Part shown: piece by piece, positions 49,046 to 59,800 of the stretch | Numbering within the stretch: position 1 is the first letter of the stretch | How the letters are laid out: the number at the start of each line of letters is the position of its first letter | Assembly (NCBI GenBank): GCA_016765295.1 | Contig: JAESQF010000085.1 | Coordinates: 1 to 64,000 of the forward strand | Reading direction: 5' to 3' | DNA from: Oleispira sp. | Lineage (GTDB): Bacteria; Pseudomonadota; Gammaproteobacteria; Pseudomonadales; Oceanobacteraceae | Length of the DNA: 64,000 nucleotides | Position numbers and translations under genes: made by a program | The notes under the pieces: model-generated | Databases searched by the model: none | What the model was told of the DNA's origin: nothing | Seen by the model: the letters and a program-made list of their open reading frames with translations, nothing else

Positions 49046-50404
49046 TTATTTTACTATCTCATAACAAGGAATGTAATCACCGCTAATTTTCATTCGGCCT
49101 TGGGCAGCCATGTTCGCTAATAACTCATCCATTGCATGCATGATTTCAGAGTCGCCGTTAATCTGAAATACTCCATGTTTTTTCACGGCTATAATTCCTT
49201 CCTCTTTTACGTTGCCTGCCACAATACCGGAAAACGCTCGGCGTAAGTTAGCCGCAAGTTCATGAATAGGCATTGATTTAGAAATCTCTAACGCCGCCAT
49301 GTTTTCATGGGTTGGCTCAAAAGGCTGCTGAAAACTTTTAGCTATGGTAATGCCCCAATTATAAAAGAAGGCATCATTGGTAGAGCGACGATACTCAAGT
49401 ACATTAGCCAAACCAGATTTCATTTTTTGCGCGACCTTAGTCGGGTCGTCTATTACAATATCAAAACGCTGCTGTGCTTTTTTACCCAGAGTTAAGCCAA
49501 TAAAATCGTTCACTTGCTTAAAATATTCTGCGCTATTAGCAGGGCCAGTTAATACAACGGGAAAAGGAATATCTTCATTGTCTGGGTGCAGTAATATTCC
49601 CAATAGATAAAGAATTTCTTCTAGTGTGCCTGGGCCACCGGGGAAAACAATAATACCGTGAGATAAACGAATGAAGCTTTCAAGGCGTTTTTCAATATCC
49701 GGTAAAATTACCAATTCATTGACAATAGGGTTTGGCGCTTCAGCAGCAATAATCCCTGGCTCTGTAATACCGATGTAGCGTCCGTTTTTAATGTGCTGTT
49801 TAGCATGGCCAATTGCCGCACCTTTCATCGGTCCTTTCATTGCACCAGGGCCGCAGCCCGTGCCAACATCTAATCCGCGCAGGCCAAGTTCATAACCGAC
49901 TTCTTTGGTATATTCATATTCATGACGGGGGATTGAGTGTCCTCCCCAGCAAACGACTAATTTAGGTAAATAGTCGGGCTGCAAAATGTTAGCGTTACGT
50001 AAAATATGAAAGGCGGCATTAGTAATATCTTCACTATTATTTAAATCAAAGCGCTGGCTTTGTACTACAGAATCTTCGGTATACAAAATATCTCGTAATA
50101 CGGAAAATAAATGTTCGCGAATGCCTTTAATAATTTCGCCATCGACGAACGCATGAGATGGGGCGCCTTTAAGATCTAAGGTGATGCCTCGGTCTTCTTG
50201 CTTAACGTGAATGTGAAAATCTTTGAACTGTTCAACCGAAGATAAGTAATCATCAGAATTGCTGCCGCAATTTAATACGGCAAAAGCACAGCGTCTAAAG
50301 AGTTCGTAAGTATGGCTGCTGACATCACAAATCTGAGTCACTTCACGTTTTGATAAAACCCGTAAATTGTATTTCGGATTTATATGGGCGTTGATTGTAT
50401 GCAT
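49046..50404 (-). CDS. ppnN: Nucleotide 5'-monophosphate nucleosidase PpnN (LOG family)
   Basis: GLDVGTGCGPGAMKGPMKGAAIGHAKQ, SHGIIVFPGGPGTLEEILYLLGIL. Confidence 0.95.
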   Translation of the reverse strand: MHTINAHINPKYNLRVLSKREVTQICDVSSHTYELFRRCAFAVLNCGSNSDDYLSSVEQFKDFHIHVKQEDRGITLDLKGAPSHAFVDGEIIKGIREHLFSVLRDILYTEDSVVQSQRFDLNNSEDITNAAFHILRNANILQPDYLPKLVVCWGGHSIPRHEYEYTKEVGYELGLRGLDVGTGCGPGAMKGPMKGAAIGHAKQHIKNGRYIGITEPGIIAAEAPNPIVNELVILPDIEKRLESFIRLSHGIIVFPGGPGTLEEILYLLGILLHPDNEDIPFPVVLTGPANSAEYFKQVNDFIGLTLGKKAQQRFDIVIDDPTKVAQKMKSGLANVLEYRRSTNDAFFYNWGITIAKSFQQPFEPTHENMAALEISKSMPIHELAANLRRAFSGIVAGNVKEEGIIAVKKHGVFQINGDSEIMHAMDELLANMAAQGRMKISGDYIPCYEIVK

Positions 50405-50451
50405 ATTGATTCCTTGTCAGAATGGATTGCCTTTTATACCCCGAGCACTTT

Positions 50452-51081
50452 TTATGCCCAGAGTTCTAAGGGGCCATAGTGGCTGACTACCTTGATTATA
50501 TCGGTACGGCTAACAATGCCTAATATTTGATGGTTTTCGGATATGATGGGTAATGCACCAAGGTCGTATTCATAAAGAATGCGAGTAGCTTGGCGAATAT
50601 CAGTATCCGAAGAGAAACAAAAGACTCGCTTGCTGGCGAATTGCATAATATTTTCAAGGTCTATGTTTTTCTGTATGCCTGGTCCTTGTAAAATATCGCG
50701 CTCAGAAAGCATGGCCAAAACTATGTTGTTCTCATCGATAATAGGAATGTGGTGAAAACCGTGATGTTGAAAAAGTTGCCAAGCATCATTAACGCTTGCA
50801 TCGGCAGTAAGGGTAATTATTTGATCAGACATAATTTCAGCGAGTAGCGAAACCCTACTGGGGTTCTTTTGTGCTTGTCGCTGTTTTATTAAGTTGGATG
50901 GACCATCACCCTGGCCAGGTGAAATAGTACTGGTTTGTGAAATAGCACTATCGGAAGAAAATTGATGATATTGATCAATCGCCACAGAACTTTTAGTCGC
51001 TTGAGTTTTTATCGCGTTACGACGCTTATTATTTTGCGGCGTTACAACTCGTCTTCCCATCTCTACAACGATCAGTGCCAA
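50452..51081 (-). CDS. Tandem CBS-domain protein
   Basis: IMSDQIITLTADASVNDAWQLFQHHGFHHIPIIDENN...LGALPIISENHQILGIVSRTDIIK. Confidence 0.88.
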   Translation of the reverse strand: MALIVVEMGRRVVTPQNNKRRNAIKTQATKSSVAIDQYHQFSSDSAISQTSTISPGQGDGPSNLIKQRQAQKNPSRVSLLAEIMSDQIITLTADASVNDAWQLFQHHGFHHIPIIDENNIVLAMLSERDILQGPGIQKNIDLENIMQFASKRVFCFSSDTDIRQATRILYEYDLGALPIISENHQILGIVSRTDIIKVVSHYGPLELWA

Positions 51082-51224
51082 TTCGATCTCCAGTTTTTCT
51101 TAAGATATACAAATCACTGCTTTCTTCATAAGACCACTATCTATATTCTAGTGCAAGTTTAATGGCTTGGCATGACGGCTGTAGTCTAGTAACAATAGTG
51201 TATTTTGAGTGTATCGAGTAATAA

Positions 51225-52115
51225 ATGGAACAAGTATATAGATTAACCATATCCTGCCCAGATCGCGTAGGAATCGTTGCCAAAGTTGGAGAGTTTGTCT
51301 CCTCTCAAGGTGGTTGGATTGTTGAAGCCAATCATTACGCTGATACTTCTGTTGAGCAAGGTGGCAGCGGATGGTTCTTTATGCGCCACTGCATTAAAGC
51401 CAGCTCATTACCTTTTGGCTTAGCAGAGTTTAAAGAAAAATTTGCTCCCATTGCGCAAGAATTCGAAATGGATTGGCAGATTAACGACAGCGACGAAGCA
51501 AAAAGAATTATTTTAATGGTGAGTAAAGAAAGCCATTGTTTAAGTGACTTGCTGCATCGTGTGCACAGTAAAGAATTATTTTGTGAGATCCCGTGTGTGA
51601 TTTCCAATCATGATGATCTTCGTTCGATGGTTGAATGGCATGGCATTCCCTTTTTTCATGTGCCGATGATACGAAGTAATGATGAAGAAGAGCATAAGGC
51701 TAACAAGCAAGAGCACTTCGATCGAGTTAATAGCATCATTGTTGAGCATAAAGCCGATAGCATTGTACTTGCGCGTTATATGCAGATCTTGCCCGCTGAA
51801 ATTTGCCAGCAGTATGCGGGGCAAGTGATTAACATTCACCATAGCTTCTTACCTTCATTCGCCGGTGCCAAACCTTATCATCAGGCAGCGGAGCGAGGAG
51901 TGAAGTTGATTGGTGCGACGTGTCACTATGTGACCGAAGAGTTGGATGCAGGGCCTATCATTGATCAAGACGTGATGCGCATTAGCCATAGAGACAGTAT
52001 TGAAGATACCGTGCGCTTAGGAAAAGATGTGGAGAAGCGAGTTCTGGCTCGAGGCGTGCGAAGTCATGTAGAAGATAGAGTGCTTCTTCATGGTAATAAA
52101 ACGATCGTCTTCTAA
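51225..52115 (+). CDS. purU: Formyltetrahydrofolate deformylase
   Basis: ACT N-terminal domain; INIHHSFLPSFAGAKPYHQAAERGVKLIGATCHYVTEELDAGPII. Confidence 0.96.
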   Translation: MEQVYRLTISCPDRVGIVAKVGEFVSSQGGWIVEANHYADTSVEQGGSGWFFMRHCIKASSLPFGLAEFKEKFAPIAQEFEMDWQINDSDEAKRIILMVSKESHCLSDLLHRVHSKELFCEIPCVISNHDDLRSMVEWHGIPFFHVPMIRSNDEEEHKANKQEHFDRVNSIIVEHKADSIVLARYMQILPAEICQQYAGQVINIHHSFLPSFAGAKPYHQAAERGVKLIGATCHYVTEELDAGPIIDQDVMRISHRDSIEDTVRLGKDVEKRVLARGVRSHVEDRVLLHGNKTIVF

Positions 52116-52125
52116 ATAGAGGCAT

Positions 52126-52156
52126 AAAAAAACGGAGCTAATAAGCTCCGTTTTCA
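52126..52156 (+). terminator. Rho-independent terminator candidate
   Basis: AAAAAACGGAGCTaataAGCTCCGTTTTCATTT. Confidence 0.7.
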
Positions 52157-52160
52157 TTTC

Positions 52161-52224
52161 CTACATCCATGTAGTCAACCCTACGGGCTTCTTCGAAGTG
52201 CAAAATAGCTGTCCTGCTATTTTG
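52161..52224. repeat. Intergenic multi-hairpin element (CTACATCCATGTAG ... CAAAATAGCtgtcctGCTATTTTG)
   Basis: Successive small palindromes with TCC-containing loops. Confidence 0.6.
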
Positions 52225-52246
52225 TTTTTTCCACTTTCTATATGGC

Positions 52247-53218
52247 TTACTTCTTATGGTAAGAAAGCGCCGTATCAACTTCATCAGTAGAACCCATCAC
52301 CACAGAAACACGCTGGTGAATATCAGTCGGCGTTACTTCCATAATCGGTGCGTGAGCCGTACTGGCTTTACCACCCGCTTGCTCGATCAGCATGCTCATT
52401 GGGTTTCCTTCGTACATCAAACGTAACTTACCTGGCTTAGAAGGATCGCGGTTATCGTATGGGTACATAAAGATACCACCACGAGTCAGGATACGATGAA
52501 CTTCAGCAACCATTGCCGCAACCCAACGCATGTTATAACGCTTACCTAAAGGACCTTCTTCGCCTTTCAGTAAATCGGCTACGTAGTTTTGCATCTCAGG
52601 TAACCAAAAACGCTGGTTAGACATGTTGATCGCGAACTCTTGAGTCTGCGTAGGAATCTGAATATTCTCACGCATCAACAGGAATTCACCGGTTGCAGGA
52701 TCCATCGCGAAGGAATGAACACCTTCGCCAGTGGTTAGCATCAAAATTGTTGATGGGCCATAAAGAACATAACCGGCAGAAACTTGCTCAGTACCCGCTT
52801 GTAAATAGGCATCGGCTTTAGCGGCATCAACGTCTTTCGTTGTTTTCAAAATAGAGAAAATAGTACCGACAGTAACGTTAACATCGATATTAGAAGAACC
52901 GTCTAAAGGATCAAACAAAACAAGATATTCGCCATCTTCATTACACGCAACCGGGAAGTCTTCTTCTTCGCTCGCCATGCCTTTAACCATGCTCATACTG
53001 GCTAACTGATCTTTGATGATGTCGTTAGAGATAACGTCTAACTTCTTCTGCGTTTCACCTTGAATATTTTCTTCACCAGCACAGCCTAAAATACCTGCTA
53101 ATGCACCCTGTTGTAGCTTGTTGGAAATATCTACACAAGAAGTCATAAGACCATTAAGAATGGCAGCAATATCGCTTGGAGTATTGTGCGCTTGCAGGAA
53201 CGATGGCAATGATTGCAT
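52247..53218 (-). CDS. fbp: Fructose-1,6-bisphosphatase class I
   Basis: [50 protein letters not shown]. Confidence 0.98.
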   Translation of the reverse strand: MQSLPSFLQAHNTPSDIAAILNGLMTSCVDISNKLQQGALAGILGCAGEENIQGETQKKLDVISNDIIKDQLASMSMVKGMASEEEDFPVACNEDGEYLVLFDPLDGSSNIDVNVTVGTIFSILKTTKDVDAAKADAYLQAGTEQVSAGYVLYGPSTILMLTTGEGVHSFAMDPATGEFLLMRENIQIPTQTQEFAINMSNQRFWLPEMQNYVADLLKGEEGPLGKRYNMRWVAAMVAEVHRILTRGGIFMYPYDNRDPSKPGKLRLMYEGNPMSMLIEQAGGKASTAHAPIMEVTPTDIHQRVSVVMGSTDEVDTALSYHKK

Positions 53219-53449
53219 ATCTGGTTCTCGAAAATGATTAGGCGAATATAAAAAAGTGCTGCATCTTACCTGAAATCAGCCTCAGTTTGAATGCCTAAAG
53301 ATTGAACAGTGACCTAAGGCAACAAAGAGTTCACTGCTATTTCTATTGCGCTAGGGTGAAAGTCGTAGGATTGCGGGCCTAGCCCAGTTACTGGCGACGA
53401 AAGGCAAGAGCAAGTACACTAGTCGAATACGATTTCTGTGGTAGTTTGC

Positions 53450-54868
53450 ATGCATCTTCATATTTTGGGTATCTGTGGCACTTTTATGGGTAGCTTGGCT
53501 CAATTGGCTAAGGCTCAAGGACACAAAGTGACCGGTTCTGATCAAGGCATTTATCCGCCCATGAGCGATCAGCTCGAGCAGGCGGGTATTGAAGTTATTG
53601 CGGGTTTTGATCCAGCACAGCTAGATCCTGCCCCGGATTATGTGATTGTGGGTAATGCCATGAGCCGTGGTAATCCGGCAGTTGAGTACGTCCTTGATCG
53701 TGGCCTACCCTATATTTCCGGTCCTGACTGGATGGGTAAGTACTTACTCGCAGATAAATGGGTAATGGCCGTTGCCGGTACTCATGGCAAAACTACGACT
53801 TCCAGTATGCTGGCTTGGCTATTGGAATATGCTGGTATGAATCCCAGTTATTTGATTGGTGGTGTACCTGAAAATTTCTCCACTTCAGCGCGTCTCACCG
53901 ATTCGAATTTCTTCATAATAGAAGCCGACGAATACGATACCGCCTTCTTTGATAAACGCTCTAAATTTGTTCATTACCATCCAAGAACGCTGGTGATGAA
54001 TAATCTCGAATTTGATCACGCTGATATCTTTGATGATCTCGCCGCGATTGAGCGTCAGTTCCATCACCTTGTAAGAACCGTGCCTTCTACTGGGCAAATA
54101 ATTTATCCCCGTGATAACGAAGCATTACAGCGTGTTATCGCTCAAGGTTGCTGGAGTGAGCAAGAGTACATTTGCTCGGATAAAAATCAAACAGAAGGCT
54201 GGGCGGTCGAAACCGTACTAGCCGATTTCAGCCAGTTCAATGTTTATCATCAGGGGCAGTTAGCCTGTGAAGTGAAGTGGTCACTTAATGGTGAACACAA
54301 CATGTATAATGCCTTGGCCGCAATTATTGCCGCGCGCCATGTTGGTATCGAGCCTAAAACCGCCGCCGCCGCGTTAGCCGAATTTCAATCGGTTAAGCGC
54401 CGGATGGAGCTGGTAGGTGAGGTTGGCTCAGCGGGTAAAACGGTGCGCATTTATGACGATTTCGCTCATCATCCTACGGCCATAAAACTGACCTTGGCAG
54501 GAGCGAAAGCTTCACAGCAAGTACAAGGGCGAAGTGGGCGTTTAATCGCAGTATTAGAACCGCGATCGAATACAATGAAGCTGGGCGAGCATAAAGCCAA
54601 GTTGGCCGCGAGTATTGAAGACGCAGATCATACTTATTGGCTTGAACCCGAAGGGTTATCTTGGTCGTTAACCGACGCGGTATCGAACATGAAAAATCAG
54701 CAGATATTTACCACGGTCGAAGCATTAGAGCAACAGCTGTTGCTTGATATTAAAAGTGGCGATGATGTCGTCATAATGTCGAATGGCAGCTTTTCGGGGA
54801 TTCATCGTTCGCTATTGGCTAAGCTAACTGAGAAAGCGTTAGTGCAAAAAGAAAGTGAGCTGTCATGA
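53450..54868 (+). CDS. mpl: UDP-N-acetylmuramate:L-alanyl-gamma-D-glutamyl-meso-diaminopimelate ligase
   Basis: HILGICGTFMGSLAQLAKAQGHKVTGSDQGIYPPMS, GTHGKTTTSSMLAWLLE, YDDFAHHPTAI. Confidence 0.97.
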   Translation: MHLHILGICGTFMGSLAQLAKAQGHKVTGSDQGIYPPMSDQLEQAGIEVIAGFDPAQLDPAPDYVIVGNAMSRGNPAVEYVLDRGLPYISGPDWMGKYLLADKWVMAVAGTHGKTTTSSMLAWLLEYAGMNPSYLIGGVPENFSTSARLTDSNFFIIEADEYDTAFFDKRSKFVHYHPRTLVMNNLEFDHADIFDDLAAIERQFHHLVRTVPSTGQIIYPRDNEALQRVIAQGCWSEQEYICSDKNQTEGWAVETVLADFSQFNVYHQGQLACEVKWSLNGEHNMYNALAAIIAARHVGIEPKTAAAALAEFQSVKRRMELVGEVGSAGKTVRIYDDFAHHPTAIKLTLAGAKASQQVQGRSGRLIAVLEPRSNTMKLGEHKAKLAASIEDADHTYWLEPEGLSWSLTDAVSNMKNQQIFTTVEALEQQLLLDIKSGDDVVIMSNGSFSGIHRSLLAKLTEKALVQKESELS

Positions 54869-55494
54869 ATAACTCGACGGCTAACATTTGTGTCGCATCT
54901 AATGTTTGTGTGGCTATAACAGGCGCATCAGGTTCACTGTATGCGATGCGCCTAATCGAAATTTTATTAAAAAATGGCTGCACAGTATCGGTTATAATTT
55001 CCAAAGCTGCGCAGTTAGTGATGGCGACGGAAACCGAGTTTAAAATTCCGGGCCAAGTACGTGGCCAAGAAGAATATCTACGGGAACACTTCGGCGCTAA
55101 TGAAGAACAGCTGAAAGTTTATGGACGTGAAGATTGGATGTCACCTTGGGCATCAGGTTCTGGCCGTAAGGGTGCGATGGTAATTTGCCCTTGCAGTACC
55201 GGAACATTATCGGCGGTAGCAACCGGTGCCAGTAATAATTTAATTGAACGTGCGGCCGATGTTGCTTTGAAGGAGCGTCGACAATTAATTCTCGTGCCTA
55301 GAGAAACACCATTTTCGACCCTGCACTTACAAAATATGCTAACGCTAAGCCAGATGGGAGCCGTTATTTTACCGGCCAGCCCTGGGTTTTATCGTCAGCC
55401 AGAAAAAATAGAAGACCTCATCGATTTTGTCGTTGCACGAATTCTTAATCAATTAAATATTGAACATGATTTATTACCTCGCTGGGGCGAGTAA
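54865..55494 (+). CDS. ubiX: Flavin prenyltransferase UbiX
   Basis: VAITGASGSLYAMRLIEILL, PCSTGTLSAVATGASNNLIERAADVALKERR. Confidence 0.97.
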   Translation: MNNSTANICVASNVCVAITGASGSLYAMRLIEILLKNGCTVSVIISKAAQLVMATETEFKIPGQVRGQEEYLREHFGANEEQLKVYGREDWMSPWASGSGRKGAMVICPCSTGTLSAVATGASNNLIERAADVALKERRQLILVPRETPFSTLHLQNMLTLSQMGAVILPASPGFYRQPEKIEDLIDFVVARILNQLNIEHDLLPRWGE

Positions 55495-55560
55495 AACTCA
55501 GGTTTCGAATCAGTATTTAAACATTAATATTTAACATGTCAGTAATTTTTGGAAGTCGTA

Positions 55561-55895
55561 TGAACAAAGTAGAAAAACGTGTATCGAAAGATGGCGATAA
55601 AGTTACACACATCATCATGGGTCTAGCGGCCGGTATTATTATTTCTGTGGTCTCGCTTGAGTATTATGGCTACCTACGTCATTCAAAAGAGGTGGACTCT
55701 GCCATGATTGAAGACTTTAAGTTATTAACCTTGAAACCAGGTTATAACGTAAAGACGTCAGCAAAGCCTTCTGGAAAAACAGCATTTTGTTCTGCTGGTA
55801 GCTTATTAATGAGAGCGGATAAAACTCCGGGAGTGTCGGGTATTTTGGTGGATAAAAAAGGCAGAATAATTAACTGTGATAACAAAAAAATGTAA
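55561..55895 (+). CDS. Hypothetical single-TM protein
   Basis: TM IIMGLAAGIIISVVSLEYYGYL; ATG at 55561. Confidence 0.55.
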
Positions 55896-55975
55896 AGGGC
55901 ATAGTTGATAAAAAATTGTTGATAGATAACTGTTGAAAATAATAACAATTAGAAATACCAGGCTTTAACGACCTT

Positions 55976-58465
55976 ATGATGAAATCACCTTATTTAATCT
56001 TATTGGGAAGCACTTTTTTAATCACGCTGGGCAGTAGTCAGCTGGCCAGCGCTGATATTGCGGATATGGATAACGACGGTATTGCCGATCATATCGATAC
56101 CGACCGCGATGGTGATGGCCTTTCTAATTTTATGGAAACCGCCAGTGGCACCGATCCTGATGTTGCGGATCAATTCGATATGGATAATGACGGCATCCCT
56201 GATGCCATCGACTCTGATCAAGATGGCGACGGTGTTCTTGATAAAAACGATGATTTTCCACGAGACCCTAATAGCATACGCGATACCGATGGTGACGGAA
56301 TTCCTGACCATCGAGACAAAGATATCGATGGTGATCTAATTAGTAACGAGTATGAACAGCAGCTGGGTTACGAGGCTTATAATCGCCACAATACTCCTGT
56401 TGATCGCGATCATGATGGTATCCCTGATGTTCTTGATAGCGACATGGATAATGATGGATATGAAAATCATAACGATGATTTTCCATTATTAGCGTCAGAG
56501 TGGCGTGATCTTGATGGCGACGGCATTGGCGATAATGTTGATACGGATTGGGATGGTGATGGCATTAGTAACGAATGGGAGCAGAAGCTAAATTATGATC
56601 CACGAGATAAAAATAGCTTTCCTGTCGACCTAGACGGTGATGGCATTCCGGATAATGAAGATAATGACCGAGACGGCGATGGGGTTGCTGATAAAGATGA
56701 CCTCTACCCAGATGATGCAAAAGATTGGGCGGATATGGATAACGATGGCCTACCGGATAATCAAGACCAGGATACGGATGGCGATGGCATTCCAAATGTT
56801 TTTGAACTACACCTAGGTACCGACCCATTAAATGCCAGTGACTTCCCAAAAGACAGCGATAACGATTCAATGCCAGACGCGTTTGATATCGATCGAGATG
56901 GCGATGGTTATGTCAATAAATTTGATTTATTCCCAGATGATCCCAGTGAATGGGGAGATCTAGATCAAGACGGTATCGGCGATAATTCCGATCCTGACCG
57001 TGATAATGATGGCTACTCCAATGAGGATGAATTACTTGCCAATACCAGTGATCGGGATAGCGAAGATCGTCCAGAAGATTTAGATAGCGACGGTATTGCC
57101 GATGTCAGTGATGAGGATATAGACGGCGATGGCTACTTAAACAGTGTCGATGTATTCCCTTACAACAATAAAGACTGGTTAGATCTCGATGGCGATGGCA
57201 TTGGTGATAATGCCGATGGTGACCGAGATGGCGATAACATCAATAATGACTATGAATTACGCTTAGGCTTTGACCCTAACTCTGCCAAGAGTGTGCCAGC
57301 TGATTTGGATGGCGATGCGATTCCTGATGCTTTAGATCATGATATAGACGGCGACTTCATTGCCAATGCTTTAGACGTATTCCCATTGGATAAGAACGAG
57401 TGGTTAGATCATGACGCAGATGGCCAAGGGGATAATGCAGACCTTGACCGTGATGGCGATAACATCAGTAATGAATATGAAAAGATAATCGGTACCAATG
57501 ATCTCGATGCGCAAGATACCCCCGCGGATCTTGATGGTGATGGCATTCCTGACAGCCTGGATGATAATCGAGATGGTGATGATTACCTTAATAAAGAGGA
57601 TGTTTTCCCTGATAATAAAGCCGAGTGGGCTGACATGGATGGTGATGGTCGTGGGGATAACTCAGACTTAGATATCGATGGCGACAAAATCAGTAATAAA
57701 TTCGAACTTCAGCTTGGCTTCAATCCGCTAGATGCTAGTTCGACGCCGAAGGATATGGACAAGGACGAAATTCCTGATGCGCTTGATAGTGATAAAGATG
57801 GCGACGATGTTGCTAACCAACAAGATAAATTCCCTAGCGATCGTACTGAGTGGGCTGACATGGATGGTGATGGCATCGGTGACAATTCAGATTTAGATCG
57901 AGATGGCGACCGCATTAGCAACGACTATGAGCTAGCCCTTAAAACCGATCCTAATGATGCCGCTTCAACCCCAGCCGATATGGATGGTGATCGTATTCCT
58001 AATGCATTGGATGACGATCGTGATGGCGATAATATTATTAATAATGATGATGTCTTTCCTGATGATAACAAGGAGTGGGCAGATTTAGATGCCGATGGCA
58101 TCGGTGATAATAGTGATAAAGACCGTGATGGTGACGGTTACAATAATCGCTATGAAGTTGTAGAAAGAACGGACCCATCAGATGCGACGAGTTACCCAGA
58201 TAAAGTGACTCCCGTATTTGAAGGGGCCAGCTGGCAGGATGATAATACCCTAGTCGGTATGGCATTTGATGATGGTATGGGAGTCGATAAAATTTGGCTA
58301 GAGGATGAGTCGGGTAAGCAGTGGCCAGGTAAGTTCTTATATATGAGCCATTTTAAAATACCGTTCGAGGGCTCAGCTGAAGGTGAATTAACCCTAATAT
58401 TATTAGACAAGGCGGGCAATCGAACTCAGCAAGGAATAAGCGCTAGGCAAGCTAGTGCAGAATAA
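55976..58465 (+). CDS. Exported protein made of thrombospondin type 3-like calcium-binding repeats
   Basis: Signal peptide; many DxDGDGIxDxxDxDxDGDx repeats; distinct C-terminal domain VFEGASWQDDNTLVGMAFDDGMGVDKIWLED. Confidence 0.9.
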   Translation: MMKSPYLILLGSTFLITLGSSQLASADIADMDNDGIADHIDTDRDGDGLSNFMETASGTDPDVADQFDMDNDGIPDAIDSDQDGDGVLDKNDDFPRDPNSIRDTDGDGIPDHRDKDIDGDLISNEYEQQLGYEAYNRHNTPVDRDHDGIPDVLDSDMDNDGYENHNDDFPLLASEWRDLDGDGIGDNVDTDWDGDGISNEWEQKLNYDPRDKNSFPVDLDGDGIPDNEDNDRDGDGVADKDDLYPDDAKDWADMDNDGLPDNQDQDTDGDGIPNVFELHLGTDPLNASDFPKDSDNDSMPDAFDIDRDGDGYVNKFDLFPDDPSEWGDLDQDGIGDNSDPDRDNDGYSNEDELLANTSDRDSEDRPEDLDSDGIADVSDEDIDGDGYLNSVDVFPYNNKDWLDLDGDGIGDNADGDRDGDNINNDYELRLGFDPNSAKSVPADLDGDAIPDALDHDIDGDFIANALDVFPLDKNEWLDHDADGQGDNADLDRDGDNISNEYEKIIGTNDLDAQDTPADLDGDGIPDSLDDNRDGDDYLNKEDVFPDNKAEWADMDGDGRGDNSDLDIDGDKISNKFELQLGFNPLDASSTPKDMDKDEIPDALDSDKDGDDVANQQDKFPSDRTEWADMDGDGIGDNSDLDRDGDRISNDYELALKTDPNDAASTPADMDGDRIPNALDDDRDGDNIINNDDVFPDDNKEWADLDADGIGDNSDKDRDGDGYNNRYEVVERTDPSDATSYPDKVTPVFEGASWQDDNTLVGMAFDDGMGVDKIWLEDESGKQWPGKFLYMSHFKIPFEGSAEGELTLILLDKAGNRTQQGISARQASAE

Positions 58466-58703
58466 TATAACGATTGTTCTGCATAAGATTTAAAGCGGAC
58501 TATAGTTATCTTTAAGGATAAACACTACACCCTAGTGGGCGCGCATCGAAAGGTGACGCGCTTTTTTATTGCCTATTTTTTGGCTCTTTATTTTGCTCTG
58601 TTTACGAGTTTGTTTTATAGGTATGAAGCAGGCATACTCAAGCCATCATAATAATAACAACAAGTGCTCGGCATTATCACTGAGTACCGCAGGTCTACCT
58701 CCC

Positions 58704-59564
58704 ATGGAAAATATCAGCGAGATGAATTCAGCTACCGATACGTCACGCATCAGCATCAGTGCGCATTACACGGGTTATATCTGGTATAAAAATGGCCTTT
58801 CTCATCGGCAGTTTGTGACGCCCATGGGTCGTGCAGCCTATTGGGCATTAAAGCCAATGAATGTCTTTATGCAGGCAATGATAGGCGCCAGCATTGACAC
58901 TTTTTTGATGCAACGCCATTTTGTTTTAGATCATTTAGTTGAGCAGGCTATCGAAGAAGGTTATGAGCAAATTGTTGAGTTGGCCGCGGGGCTTTCTTCA
59001 CGGGGTTATTTGATCAAGCAAGCTCATCCTGGTGTTCATTATGTAGAAGGTGATTTACCCGGTATGTCAGCGCGCAAGGCGGAATTGCTAGATCAATTAT
59101 GTCGCCAGCCAGGTCATATCACGCAGCCATGTAATATCCTTGATGAATCGGGTGAACATTCAATAGAATCGTTATTAGCGGGTTTGGATAAATCGAAGAA
59201 GACGTTAATCATTACCGAAGGCTTGGTTAATTATTTTGACCTAGGCACCATCCGCAAGGTTTGGTCGCGCATGGCCATCGCGATGAAAGATTTTCCACAA
59301 GCGCGTTATATTACTGAAGTGTATCCAAAATTAGAACAACACCCGTCGTATAAGTATGTAAAAGTTGCGCAGAAAGTCGTTGGCTTTTTTACCCAGGGCG
59401 AATACCCATTGCATTACAGTTCGGATGAAGAGATGCAGCAGGGTTTCTTAGAGGACGGCTTTGCTCGCGTTAACGTAACGGCACCCGAAGACTATTACGA
59501 TAAGTTAGACATGCCAACCAGCTCACGCCAAAGCTTAGTACGATTGGTTGTGGCTGATGTTTAG
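58704..59564 (+). CDS. Class I SAM-dependent methyltransferase, LCMT/PPM1-like (ORF open from 58569)
   Basis: YEQIVELAAGLSSRGYLI, HYVEGDLPGMSARKAELL, LIITEGLVNYFDLGTI. Confidence 0.8.
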   Translation: MENISEMNSATDTSRISISAHYTGYIWYKNGLSHRQFVTPMGRAAYWALKPMNVFMQAMIGASIDTFLMQRHFVLDHLVEQAIEEGYEQIVELAAGLSSRGYLIKQAHPGVHYVEGDLPGMSARKAELLDQLCRQPGHITQPCNILDESGEHSIESLLAGLDKSKKTLIITEGLVNYFDLGTIRKVWSRMAIAMKDFPQARYITEVYPKLEQHPSYKYVKVAQKVVGFFTQGEYPLHYSSDEEMQQGFLEDGFARVNVTAPEDYYDKLDMPTSSRQSLVRLVVADV

Positions 59565-59611
59565 GATTTGTTTATAAAGCAAGATCAATAGCTTCCAGTT
59601 GGACCGTGATC

Positions 59612-59708
59612 TGCTGGCGCTCAGCATGAAGGTGACTCCATCCGTGGAGCACCTTCCGGCTTACACATCCCTGTGTAATCGCTCACTGAGCTGCGAAGCT
59701 TCCCTTCG
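59612..59708. repeat. Intergenic multi-hairpin element (AAGGTGaCTCCAtccgTGGAGCACCTT; TTACACAtcccTGTGTAA)
   Basis: Consecutive palindromes, TCC-containing loops. Confidence 0.65.
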
Positions 59709-59800
59709 TTTACATAAAACCAAAAAATTACTTAATCTAAAGCCGTCATATCTTTATTCTCAAAAGGAATTAAATCTAGATTGCTATTTGTGGCAGTGTA

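Noticed and set aside
49307-49610. Plus-strand ORFs inside ppnN
   Set aside because: Antisense shadow ORFs; ppnN coding is strongly supported on the minus strand.
56018-58419. Multiple antisense/out-of-frame ORFs inside the calcium-repeat gene
   Set aside because: Repetitive GATGGCGAT-type DNA keeps alternative frames open; not independent genes.
55976-58465. CRISPR-like repeat array
   Set aside because: Repeats are codon-phased protein repeats, degenerate and without unique spacers.
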